Below the pieces are notes generated by a model. It was not told the DNA's origin. It worked only from the letters and a program-made list of their open reading frames with translations, and searched no databases. The translations under genes and the position numbers were made by a program. A DNA stretch of 64,000 nucleotides. It comes from UBA1412 sp964609795. GTDB taxonomy: Bacteria; Verrucomicrobiota; Verrucomicrobiia; Limisphaerales; UBA1412. This document shows, in pieces, positions 26,142 through 34,121 of the stretch (position 1 is the stretch's first letter; the number at the start of each line of letters is the position of its first letter). The DNA is taken from assembly GCA_964609795.1 (NCBI GenBank), contig CAZSTC010000001.1:62001-126000 (forward strand), in the 5' to 3' direction.

Positions 26142-27428
26142 ATGAAACATATAGTAGGGGTGATTGTCTTCTGCGTGGCAATGTTGATTGCCATGGGGCT
26201 CCTTGCTCTTTACAGTGTTACTTTTTCTAAGATCGAGAAGAAAAACAGCACTCCTCAAGTGCAAACAGCTTCGAAGGTAACTTCAACAACGAACACAGCC
26301 TTGGAGGAGAAGGCATGGAAAGTGCCGCCTCGAAACATTCAAGGGATGAATAGCTTCAAGAAGCAGGCTCAATTTGCTTTTGCGGGTGCGATTTTATGTA
26401 TTTGCCTGGCGCTGTTTTTTGACTACAGGTTCTTGCAGAAAGATTGGGTTCCTATTTTATTGTTAGTCGTCTGTGCGGTTCTATTGACTGCTGTGTTTTT
26501 CCCAGCGCTGGGAGGCTTAAAAGTGAAAGGTGCAGCTCGTTGGGTTCGATTGGGAATCAACTTTCAGCCTTCGGAACTCGCCAAGCTTTCCATCATTATT
26601 TTCCTCGCCTGGTATGGAGCCAAATACCCTTCACTCATTCGACATTTCTGGAAGGGCCTTATTCTGCCTATGGTGATTGTTTCTCCGCTGGTGCTCCTGA
26701 TTTTTAGAGAGCCCGATGCGGGAACGACTTTTTTTCTTTTGGCTTTGACTACCTGCATGTTGCTGATCATGGGTGCTCGTTGGTATTACTTGTTTATCCC
26801 AGCGGGCTTGCTGGGCACTGCTTTGAGCGTTTGGCTTTATTTTGACCCGGTTCGAAGAGATCGAATCCTCAGCTGGCTGGATTTGGAAGGAACCAAGTAC
26901 GGCGTGGGAATGCAGGGTTACTCTTCACTCGTGGCTTTGGGCAGCGGCGGTTTGTTTGGTAAGGGACTGGGAGAGGGAAGTCAGAAAATGGGCTTTTTGC
27001 CCGAAGATCACACAGATTTTATTTTGCCGATTATTGGGGAGGAACTGGGCCTTTTTGCAGTCCTTTTTATTGTTCTTCTTTTTGCGCTTTTAACTGCATG
27101 TGGTTTTAAGATTGCATTGCGTGCTCGCGAGCGCTTTGGCGCCTATCTGGCAATGGGAATTACGCTCATGATCGGATTGCAGGCCTTTATCAATATCGCT
27201 GTTGTGACGAGCGTATTACCCAATAAGGGTATGCCTTTGCCATTTATCAGCCGTGGAGGAAGCAATATTATCATGCTGCTGGGAGCGGTTGGTTTGTTGC
27301 TGTCGGTTGCCTTGCGCGGTAACTCGGGTAAAGAGGGCGATCCTCTTGTGTTTGAAGAGGAGACGCTTGTGGAAGATGAGGAGAATGTATTCACGACAAA
27401 AAAACCACCTGATGATGAAAAAAAGTGA
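26142..27428 (+). CDS. ftsW: Septal peptidoglycan glycosyltransferase FtsW
   Basis: A 428-residue SEDS-family membrane protein that polymerises lipid II at the septum with FtsI. Typical SEDS signatures are ARWVRLGINFQPSELAKL, FREPDAGTTFFLL, GVGMQGYSSLVALGSGGL, LPEDHTDFILPIIGEELG and LPFISRGGSN. A Thr/Ser/Lys-rich insertion of some 45 residues follows the first membrane helix, longer than in most FtsW. The acidic C-terminal tail is cytoplasmic. ATG 26142 has AAGGGAG close upstream. The last 17 bases overlap murG. Confidence 0.95.
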   Translation: MKHIVGVIVFCVAMLIAMGLLALYSVTFSKIEKKNSTPQVQTASKVTSTTNTALEEKAWKVPPRNIQGMNSFKKQAQFAFAGAILCICLALFFDYRFLQKDWVPILLLVVCAVLLTAVFFPALGGLKVKGAARWVRLGINFQPSELAKLSIIIFLAWYGAKYPSLIRHFWKGLILPMVIVSPLVLLIFREPDAGTTFFLLALTTCMLLIMGARWYYLFIPAGLLGTALSVWLYFDPVRRDRILSWLDLEGTKYGVGMQGYSSLVALGSGGLFGKGLGEGSQKMGFLPEDHTDFILPIIGEELGLFAVLFIVLLFALLTACGFKIALRARERFGAYLAMGITLMIGLQAFINIAVVTSVLPNKGMPLPFISRGGSNIIMLLGAVGLLLSVALRGNSGKEGDPLVFEEETLVEDEENVFTTKKPPDDEKK

Positions 27429-28587
27429 GAAAAAAGGGCCTTTAGTCGCTATTGCCTGCGGCGGTTCCGGGGGGCATTTTTATCCGGGTATAGCCGTTGC
27501 TCAAAAGCTTTACAATGCCGGGTGTGAAATTCTCCTGATTGTGACCGAAAAGGAGATCGATCAGGTCGCCAGCGCGCAGATAAGAGAATTTCGAGTGGAG
27601 CGAATGCCTGCGGTGGGGCTGACGAGTCGAAACATGCTCTCGTTTTTTCTTCGTTTCATTAAATCGTATTTAAAAGCAAGAAAGCTGTTTCGTAATCTGC
27701 AGCCCAAGGCGGTGTTGGGGATGGGAGGCTTTTCGAGTGCACCTACGGTGTTGGCAGCGCCGTCCGGGAAATGCAAAGCTTTTATTCATGAAGGCAATTC
27801 GATACCCGGGAGGGCGAATCGTCTGGTAGCGCCTTTTGTGCATACCGGTTTTGTCCACTTTCCGCAATCTGTTTCCAGGTTGCGCATGCGCAGAGTGGAT
27901 GTGGTGGGGATGCCTGTCAGAGCAAATTTTTCTCCTTCCAATGAAGAGATGTCCAGGGGCTGCAAAATGATGCTGGGGCTCGATCCTGATAGACCCGTGC
28001 TTCTAGCGATGGGAGGAAGTCAGGGAGCCCGTGCGCTGAATTCGCTAGTGGTGGCAAGTCTCAAGAAAATTTTACGAAGAATACCCGATTTGCAAATCAT
28101 TCACCTGACGGGCCAAAGAGATTTTGAATCGGTTCAAAAAAGCTATCAGGATAGCGGTGTCTCTGCGATGGTTCGAGAGTACTTTGCGGAGATGGATTTG
28201 GTGATGGGAGCCGCTACTGTGATAGTGAGTCGGTCGGGGGCCTCTTCTCTGGCGGAAACGGCTCGGATGAGAATTCCTTCCATCTTAATTCCACTACCCA
28301 CGGCTGCCGATAATCATCAGTATTACAACGCGCTGGCCTTCGAAGAGACAGGAGCTGCAATTCTTTTTGAACAACCCGTGAGCCCGCTTCAGGAAGCGGC
28401 TGTGGATGACTTTGCAGATGTGGTGAGCTCTCTCCTGACAAATGAAAAGAAGCGTTCAGCAATCTGCCACGCTTTGGCAGAGTGGGGCGAAAGAGACGCA
28501 GCGACAGAAATTGCGAAAAAAATAATAGAGGTTGCGTTGCCTCAAGAAAACCTGAATATGGATTGGAGCACTGAGCCCGTAGTTTGA
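27412..28587 (+). CDS. murG: UDP-GlcNAc:lipid I N-acetylglucosaminyltransferase MurG
   Basis: A roughly 391-residue GT28-fold membrane-associated enzyme that adds GlcNAc to lipid I to form lipid II. The N-terminal glycine loop is ACGGSGGHFYPGIAVA (canonical GGTGGHxxPA). Further signatures are GMGGFSSAPTVLAA, HEGNSIPGRANR, the second glycine loop MGGSQGARALN, and SRSGASSLAETARMRIPSIL. The start lies inside the ftsW 3' end (ATG 27412 or 27415), so the two are probably translationally coupled. murC starts 1 bp after the stop. Confidence 0.95.
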   Translation: MMKKSEKKGPLVAIACGGSGGHFYPGIAVAQKLYNAGCEILLIVTEKEIDQVASAQIREFRVERMPAVGLTSRNMLSFFLRFIKSYLKARKLFRNLQPKAVLGMGGFSSAPTVLAAPSGKCKAFIHEGNSIPGRANRLVAPFVHTGFVHFPQSVSRLRMRRVDVVGMPVRANFSPSNEEMSRGCKMMLGLDPDRPVLLAMGGSQGARALNSLVVASLKKILRRIPDLQIIHLTGQRDFESVQKSYQDSGVSAMVREYFAEMDLVMGAATVIVSRSGASSLAETARMRIPSILIPLPTAADNHQYYNALAFEETGAAILFEQPVSPLQEAAVDDFADVVSSLLTNEKKRSAICHALAEWGERDAATEIAKKIIEVALPQENLNMDWSTEPVV

Positions 28588-28588
28588 G

Positions 28589-30043
28589 ATGTTGAGCTTG
28601 AGAACAGAAAACAGAATAGCATTTGAAGCACTGCTGAAGAACACGACTGCAAAGTCAGTGGTTCCGCCCAAAGCTTATTTGGCAGGAATAGGGGGAATAG
28701 GAGTCAGTGCTGTGGCACATTTGCTGATGGATAAAGGCTGGAGCGTCAGTGGAGCGGATGTGCGCGAAAGCCAGGAGACTCGTGCGCTGAGTAAAAGAGG
28801 GGCTAAGATATATCTGGGGCATTCTGCGGCTAACTTGAAAGACGATCCGGTGGACGTTCTGGTGTATTCTTCTGCTGTAAGCAAAAAGAAGCCGGATATC
28901 GTTGAGGCAAAAAAACAGGGAGCTCTCCTTCTTAAAAGAGCGGAGGCCTTGGCCTCCTTCATGAATTTATATCGTGGAATTTGTGTGGCAGGGATGCACG
29001 GCAAGACGACGGTTACCGGCCTGCTTGTTCGGGCTATGTGTAACTTGAACCTGGAGCCCGGTTATGCTGTGGGCGGTTTATGCCGTCGGTTCGAACCCCA
29101 TGCCCGCTTGGGCAAAAGCCAATCCAGCTGGTTTGTGGCAGAAACCGATGAGAGCGACGGGAGTATCCTGGAGTTTGAGCCTGAATACGCATTGATCCTT
29201 AATTTGGATCGGGATCACCTGGAGTATTACGGCAATGAAGAGGGGATTGAAAATACATTTGCACAATTTTCGCGGCAGGTTCAGAAGAAAATAATCTGCT
29301 GCGCCGATAATGAGTGGGTTACACGGTTGAGCAAAGAGCATTTTAGAGAGAGAAGCATCTCTTTTGGCTTCAGTCCACAGAGCGATTATCAAGCGGTACT
29401 TCGAGAAAATTCCTCCAAAGGAGAGCAAGTTTTTTGTGTAAGAAGAAGAGGCGTTGATTGGGGTGAATTCAAAATATGTTTGATGGGAACTCACAATGTC
29501 AGCAATGCAACGGCGGTGATAGCTCTTCTAGCGGAGTTGGGATATTCGCCTCGAGAGATAGCTGGAAGTATCGGCGACTTTAATGGAACGAACAGGAGGC
29601 AAGAGATTCTGTTTAAGAACCAGGACTACCGGATTATTGATGATTATGGTCATCATCCTGCTGAAATAGAGGCAACTATTCGTGCCGTAAAGGCTCAGGG
29701 AGGACGTCTTCTGGTTGTGTTCCAGCCTCACCGCTTTACGCGTACCCAACTGCTGCTCGAAGAGTTTTCCACGTGTTTCAAAGAGGCTGATCGTTTGTTC
29801 CTCACTGATGTTTATGCCGCCAGTGAAGAACCTATTCCCGGAGTAACGGGCAGAAGTATGGCCGATGCGGTGAGGGCTCATGGACAAGAGGTGGAGTATT
29901 TGGAACACTTGGAGGACGTGGGCGGAGTAGTGGCAAAAAACTCACGTCCAGGAGATATTATTTTATTTTTGGGAGCCGGTGATATTACTTTGGAAGCTCA
30001 TAAATATGCGGCGTTATTGGATGGAGCAAAAAGCCAGAGCTAG
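28589..30043 (+). CDS. murC: UDP-MurNAc:L-alanine ligase MurC
   Basis: A 484-residue Mur ligase that adds the first stem-peptide residue. It has an N-terminal Rossmann motif AGIGGIGVSAVAHLL and a P-loop GMHGKTTVTGLLVRA (about residue 132), with Met where GTHGKTTT is usual. Further on are AETDESDGSILEFEP, LNLDRDHLEYY and the C-terminal DDYGHHPAEIEATIRAVK, which marks MurC (or the recycling ligase Mpl). Position in the cluster and length favour MurC. It is 1 bp after murG and 2 bp before murB. Confidence 0.95.
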   Translation: MLSLRTENRIAFEALLKNTTAKSVVPPKAYLAGIGGIGVSAVAHLLMDKGWSVSGADVRESQETRALSKRGAKIYLGHSAANLKDDPVDVLVYSSAVSKKKPDIVEAKKQGALLLKRAEALASFMNLYRGICVAGMHGKTTVTGLLVRAMCNLNLEPGYAVGGLCRRFEPHARLGKSQSSWFVAETDESDGSILEFEPEYALILNLDRDHLEYYGNEEGIENTFAQFSRQVQKKIICCADNEWVTRLSKEHFRERSISFGFSPQSDYQAVLRENSSKGEQVFCVRRRGVDWGEFKICLMGTHNVSNATAVIALLAELGYSPREIAGSIGDFNGTNRRQEILFKNQDYRIIDDYGHHPAEIEATIRAVKAQGGRLLVVFQPHRFTRTQLLLEEFSTCFKEADRLFLTDVYAASEEPIPGVTGRSMADAVRAHGQEVEYLEHLEDVGGVVAKNSRPGDIILFLGAGDITLEAHKYAALLDGAKSQS

Positions 30044-30045
30044 AC

Positions 30046-30996
30046 ATGGAAAATACAGAAATTAAAAAGTGGCAAGACGAACTGGAAGAAGAGTTGTCGC
30101 CTGAGACAGTTCGAAAAAGGGATTACCCCATGAAAAAATTGACCACGCTGAGAATCGGCGGTCCGGCTGATTTTTATGTGGAGCCTTCCTGTACCGATGA
30201 GCTAAAGAAAATCTTAAGCTACTGCGCAGGAAGTGGAGTTCCCTTTTTCCTGTTGGGCAGAGGGTCTAATCTGGTGGTCAAAGATGGCGGAATACGGGGT
30301 GTGGTATGCTCCCTGCGCAATTCATTTTTTTCTCAAACTGAAGTTAAAAATGGTAGGCTCCTCATCCATTCGGGTGCAGGGGCCACACTGAGGCAGATTG
30401 CGCAGTATGCTCAGGCCAGCGCACTGGCAGGTCTGGAGTTTATGGAAGGGATACCCGGAAGTCTTGGGGGTGGATTGCGTATGAATGCAGGAGCCTACAA
30501 ATCGAGTCTGATGGATGTGGTGGAATCGGTTTCAGTAATGGGGCCTGATGGTGTTTTAGAGGAGGTGGAAGGTGAGAATATTCATGCGGATTACCGCAGC
30601 TGTGCTTTCTTCGAAAATAAAATTGCTTTGTCTGCGGTCCTGCGGGCTTATTCAGGCGTTCCCGAGCAAATTAGAGAAAGAATGACAGAGATGAGAGAGA
30701 TGCGGCTGAAGACGCAAACTCAATCTCCCAGCGCTGGGTGTGCTTTCAAAAATCCACCCGGATGTTCTGCGGGTCGATTGATAGATTCCCTGGGGTTGAA
30801 AGGTTTCAGCGTTGGGGGAGCACAGGTTTCGGATAGGCATGCTAATTTTTTAATCAATAAAAACAACGCAACATCCCAGAATATTCTCGAGCTGATTCAA
30901 ATAATTCAAGAGAGAGTTCTGGCTGAATGCGGAGTGAATTTAGAGACTGAAGTAATGATCGTGGGAGAGGATGCAGGCAAGCAAATTGAAGAGTGA
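30046..30996 (+). CDS. murB: UDP-N-acetylenolpyruvylglucosamine reductase MurB
   Basis: A 316-residue flavoprotein that reduces UDP-GlcNAc-enolpyruvate to UDP-MurNAc. FAD-binding motifs are TLRIGGPADFYVEP, GRGSNLVVKDGGIRG and GIPGSLGGGLRMNAGAY. The active-site loop reads SAGCAFKNPPG (about residues 229-239), so the usual catalytic serine (SAGSxFKNP) is cysteine. The conserved Glu near the C-terminus is in LETEVMIVG. The lack of a clear type I insertion suggests the type II group. The spacing in the cluster is tight; ddl starts 7 bp downstream. Confidence 0.94.
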   Translation: MENTEIKKWQDELEEELSPETVRKRDYPMKKLTTLRIGGPADFYVEPSCTDELKKILSYCAGSGVPFFLLGRGSNLVVKDGGIRGVVCSLRNSFFSQTEVKNGRLLIHSGAGATLRQIAQYAQASALAGLEFMEGIPGSLGGGLRMNAGAYKSSLMDVVESVSVMGPDGVLEEVEGENIHADYRSCAFFENKIALSAVLRAYSGVPEQIRERMTEMREMRLKTQTQSPSAGCAFKNPPGCSAGRLIDSLGLKGFSVGGAQVSDRHANFLINKNNATSQNILELIQIIQERVLAECGVNLETEVMIVGEDAGKQIEE

Positions 30997-31003
30997 GAAT
31001 TGC

Positions 31004-31909
31004 ATGAATAATGGTAAACTGAAAGTAATTGTTTTTGCAGGTGGTATTTCAAACGAGCGGGAAATTTCGCTGAAATCCGGTGCGATGGTGGCAGAGGCTC
31101 TGCGCTCATCCGGATATCAAGTGGAGATGCTTGATCCGGACCCCGTAAAAGGGTGGAGTTTGCCCGATGGAGCCGGTGTTGTTTTTTTAGCACTTCATGG
31201 AACTTATGGTGAGGATGGACAGGTGCAGATGGAGTTGGATCGACTGGGCATTCCCTATACGGGCAGTGGTGCTGAAGCCAGCCGGATTGGTTTTGATAAG
31301 CTTTTGACTCGTCAGCACTGTGTTGCTGCCGGAGTTACGATGCCCCGCTCCTTTGTTCTAAAGAGCTGGCAAGCCGAAATGCCTGAAGGTTGGGAGCCTC
31401 CGGTGGTACTGAAGCCGCTCAGAGAGGGCTCCAGCGTGGGCGTCGAGATGGTGGACAACAAGGAAGATTTCGGCGCTGCATTGAAGCGATCATTGAATTA
31501 CGGTGGGGTTGTCCTGATGGAGGAGCGAATTATTGGGCGAGAATTAACCGTTGGAATACTGGATGGTGAAGTGCTTCCGACGGTAGAAGTATGTCCTAAA
31601 TCAGGCGTGTATAATTATGAAAGCAAGTACACGAAAGGTCGGACGGAGTATTTTTGCCCGGCTCAAATCGATGAAGCCTCTCGCAAACGTGCTGCCGATC
31701 TGGCTCTGAAAACGTTTCGTGCCGTCGGTGCGAAAGACTATGCGCGCATAGATATGATTCTGGACAGGAACGGCGATTGCTGGGTATTGGAAATTAATAC
31801 GCTGCCGGGTATGAGCGAGACCAGCTTGCTCCCCAAGGCTGCAGCGGCAACGGGACTCAATTACTCTAATTTGTGTTGTAAAATATTAGAGATGGCGCTC
31901 AGAAAATAA
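31004..31909 (+). CDS. ddl: D-alanine--D-alanine ligase
   Basis: A 301-residue ATP-grasp enzyme making the D-Ala-D-Ala substrate of MurF. Signatures are GGISNEREISLKSG at the N-terminus, ALHGTYGEDGQVQ, the PYTGSG motif, the ATP-binding VLKPLREGSSVGV and the C-terminal LEINTLPGMSETSLLPKA. ATG 31004 matches the family start; an ATG at 30971 would overlap murB by 26 bp and add 11 atypical residues. No fusion to MurC, unlike Chlamydia. Confidence 0.95.
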   Translation: MNNGKLKVIVFAGGISNEREISLKSGAMVAEALRSSGYQVEMLDPDPVKGWSLPDGAGVVFLALHGTYGEDGQVQMELDRLGIPYTGSGAEASRIGFDKLLTRQHCVAAGVTMPRSFVLKSWQAEMPEGWEPPVVLKPLREGSSVGVEMVDNKEDFGAALKRSLNYGGVVLMEERIIGRELTVGILDGEVLPTVEVCPKSGVYNYESKYTKGRTEYFCPAQIDEASRKRAADLALKTFRAVGAKDYARIDMILDRNGDCWVLEINTLPGMSETSLLPKAAAATGLNYSNLCCKILEMALRK

Positions 31910-31913
31910 TTGC

Positions 31914-32885
31914 ATGTTCAACAAAAGGAAAAATGCAGAGAAGAAGGTAAGGCCCTCTACACCTGAAGAGGAGGCCAAAGAGCAGAAGCGCCAGCGTATT
32001 AACCGCTGGTCCTGGCGCATCTCCTGGTGGATTCTTTTTTTGGCAATCATTGTGAGCGTTTATTTTCTTGGGAAAACCACCCTGGACCTTGTCTTGGAAA
32101 AGACCGTTTATACGAACCAGATGTTCACGGTTCGCGCGGTTGATGTGCGAGTTTTCGGCGGAGTATCCAAAGAGAGGGTGTTGGAATTCCTGGATGTAAA
32201 AATAGGAGAAGATAATCTGATGGCTCTTGATTTGCGTCAGATAAAAACCAGACTGGAGGGCGTTTCAGTCCTGGAGAAAATTTCCGTCGAGAGGGTTATT
32301 CCCGATACGCTCAAAGTTCAGGTATACGCCAGAGTTCCCGTTTTCAGGTGTTATGTTTGGGAGACCGATCCGATGAACCTAAATGAAGGGCAGTGGGTGG
32401 TACGCTATCTGGATGACTCAGGTTTCGTGATGGTCCCTGATGAGTTGTTTTACGAAGTTCACGCTCCGGAGCGCCTCCTCCTGCCTACACTGACCGGAGT
32501 GGCGGATAAAAACGTTCTTATTCCCAATCGTTACTGTAAAGATCAGCAAGTGAGCCGGGCGCTCAAGTTTCTTCGGCTCTACAAGGAATCCAGCTTTTTC
32601 GGCTTTGATGATCTGACGGAAGTAAATATCAGCGAATTGGGCTTTATTATTGCGAGGACGGCTCAATATGTAGAAGCGGTTTTTGATGCTAATTCTCTGG
32701 AGTTAGGTTTGGCTCGCTGGGAAGCTATCTATGCCTATTCGACTGGGCTGGAGCAGAAAATTAAGATGATTAACCTCTCTGTCTCAAACAATGTGCCTGT
32801 GATTTGGGAACCGACCCCGGCTCAGGAAGATAGGAATTCACGAACAAATAGAGTACGGAGTGTGAGAACTACTGGAGGGCGATGA
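31914..32885 (+). CDS. ftsQ: Cell division protein FtsQ/DivIB
   Basis: A 323-residue bitopic divisome protein. It has a strongly charged cytoplasmic N-terminus (about 1-35), one membrane helix (about 36-55), a POTRA domain (about 70-145: VRAVDVRVFGGVSKERVLEFL then VSVERVIPDTLKVQVYARVPVF), and a FtsQ beta domain. FtsQ links FtsL/FtsB to the rest of the divisome. It is 4 bp after ddl and 4 bp before ftsA. The motifs and order make the assignment secure despite low conservation. Confidence 0.9.
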   Translation: MFNKRKNAEKKVRPSTPEEEAKEQKRQRINRWSWRISWWILFLAIIVSVYFLGKTTLDLVLEKTVYTNQMFTVRAVDVRVFGGVSKERVLEFLDVKIGEDNLMALDLRQIKTRLEGVSVLEKISVERVIPDTLKVQVYARVPVFRCYVWETDPMNLNEGQWVVRYLDDSGFVMVPDELFYEVHAPERLLLPTLTGVADKNVLIPNRYCKDQQVSRALKFLRLYKESSFFGFDDLTEVNISELGFIIARTAQYVEAVFDANSLELGLARWEAIYAYSTGLEQKIKMINLSVSNNVPVIWEPTPAQEDRNSRTNRVRSVRTTGGR

Positions 32886-32889
32886 ACAT

Positions 32890-34089
32890 ATGTTATTCAA
32901 GAAGAGAAAACGGTATGCTACGGGTATAGAAATTGGCACCTCCAAGATATGTGTTGTTATTGCCGAGGTTTCTGAGAAGTATCCTTTCAGAGTGCTTGGA
33001 GTTGGGCAGAGCGTTTCCAGCGGAGTGCGAAAGGGGGTTATCTTTAATACGGAGGCAACCATAGCAGAGGTCCGCGCTGCTGTTGCCGATGCTGAAAGTC
33101 TGGCGAATGTCTCCATTGGTGAAGTGTGTGTGGGGATAACCGGAGGCCATATAAAAAGTGCTTTTGGCATGGGCGAACATATGTTGGAATCCGCCGATGG
33201 CAGAGTCACCGAAGAGGATAGGGAACATGCTCTGAGAAACGCCCTAGACTGTCCCCCAAAAGAGATATCCGAAAGCGTATTAGTTCTTCACCGGATTAAG
33301 CAGCCGTGCCTTCTGGATGGGCAATTGGAAGAGGCCGGTTTAAATGTGAGGGGACGAATTCTGACGCAGCCCCTGTACTGGATTTATGGGAATCGCAATC
33401 AAATCTTGGAGCCGATAAAAATACTGCAGGATTTATGTTTGGAGCCCAAATATCCTGTCTTTAATGGGTTTGCTGCGACCATCGCATTAATGGACGCCGA
33501 GCAGCGCAAAAAAGGCGGGCTCATTATTGATCTAGGAGCTGGAACGACAGAGTTTGCCTTTACTCATGGCGGGTGTATTCGATATGCAGGCTCTCTATCT
33601 ATTGGAGGAGACCATGTCAGTAATGATTTGGCATTAGGCTTAAAACTGGAAATAGGCGTAGCGGAAAATTTAAAAACTTTTCACGGCAGAGCTATTTGCG
33701 ATCCGCAGGCTAAAAATGCTCTGCTACCCTTTAAAACGCCTGCTGGAGAAAACAAGTCGGTGCGCTTTGACCACTTCCAGACCATTATGGAGCTCAGACT
33801 CAAAGAAATCTTTCAAATCATCCATGAGACTTTGGCTGATGCCGGGATGCAATTGGGGCTAGATCAGGGAGTCATGCTCTGTGGCGGCGGGGCCTGCATC
33901 CAGATGATATCCACATTGGCGAGCAGTGTGTTCCAGGCTCAGTCCTGGCCCTTCTGTTTGAATCATCTTGATGGAATATGTGACGCTTTAAAGAAGCCTG
34001 AGTTTGCCACTCCGATTGGATTGGCCATGTATTGTGCTTCTAAAATGTCTCGCAAAAAAGGAGGTCCCCTAGCCAATGTTTTCAGTTAG
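32890..34089 (+). CDS. ftsA: Cell division protein FtsA, without an obvious C-terminal membrane helix
   Basis: A 399-residue actin-fold protein that normally tethers FtsZ to the membrane. The phosphate-1 region is TGIEIGTSKICVVIAEV. The 1C subdomain includes GEVCVGITGGHI. Phosphate-2 is IIDLGAGTTEFAFTHGG and the adenosine motif is MLCGGGACIQ. The protein ends almost directly after the actin fold (GLAMYCASKMSRKKGGPLANVFS). It therefore lacks the linker and amphipathic helix that serve as the membrane-targeting sequence in E. coli and Thermotoga. ftsZ follows after 32 bp. Confidence 0.88.
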   Translation: MLFKKRKRYATGIEIGTSKICVVIAEVSEKYPFRVLGVGQSVSSGVRKGVIFNTEATIAEVRAAVADAESLANVSIGEVCVGITGGHIKSAFGMGEHMLESADGRVTEEDREHALRNALDCPPKEISESVLVLHRIKQPCLLDGQLEEAGLNVRGRILTQPLYWIYGNRNQILEPIKILQDLCLEPKYPVFNGFAATIALMDAEQRKKGGLIIDLGAGTTEFAFTHGGCIRYAGSLSIGGDHVSNDLALGLKLEIGVAENLKTFHGRAICDPQAKNALLPFKTPAGENKSVRFDHFQTIMELRLKEIFQIIHETLADAGMQLGLDQGVMLCGGGACIQMISTLASSVFQAQSWPFCLNHLDGICDALKKPEFATPIGLAMYCASKMSRKKGGPLANVFS

Positions 34090-34110
34090 AAAGGGCTCAC
34101 CGGTAAGAGA

Positions 34111-34116
34111 AAGGAG
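34111..34116 (+). promoter_or_regulatory. Strong Shine-Dalgarno site for ftsZ
   Basis: AAGGAG ends 5 bases before ATG 34122. It fixes the ftsZ start and is one of very few consensus ribosome-binding sites in the window, which suggests ftsZ is translated strongly. Confidence 0.75.
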
Positions 34117-34121
34117 ACTGA

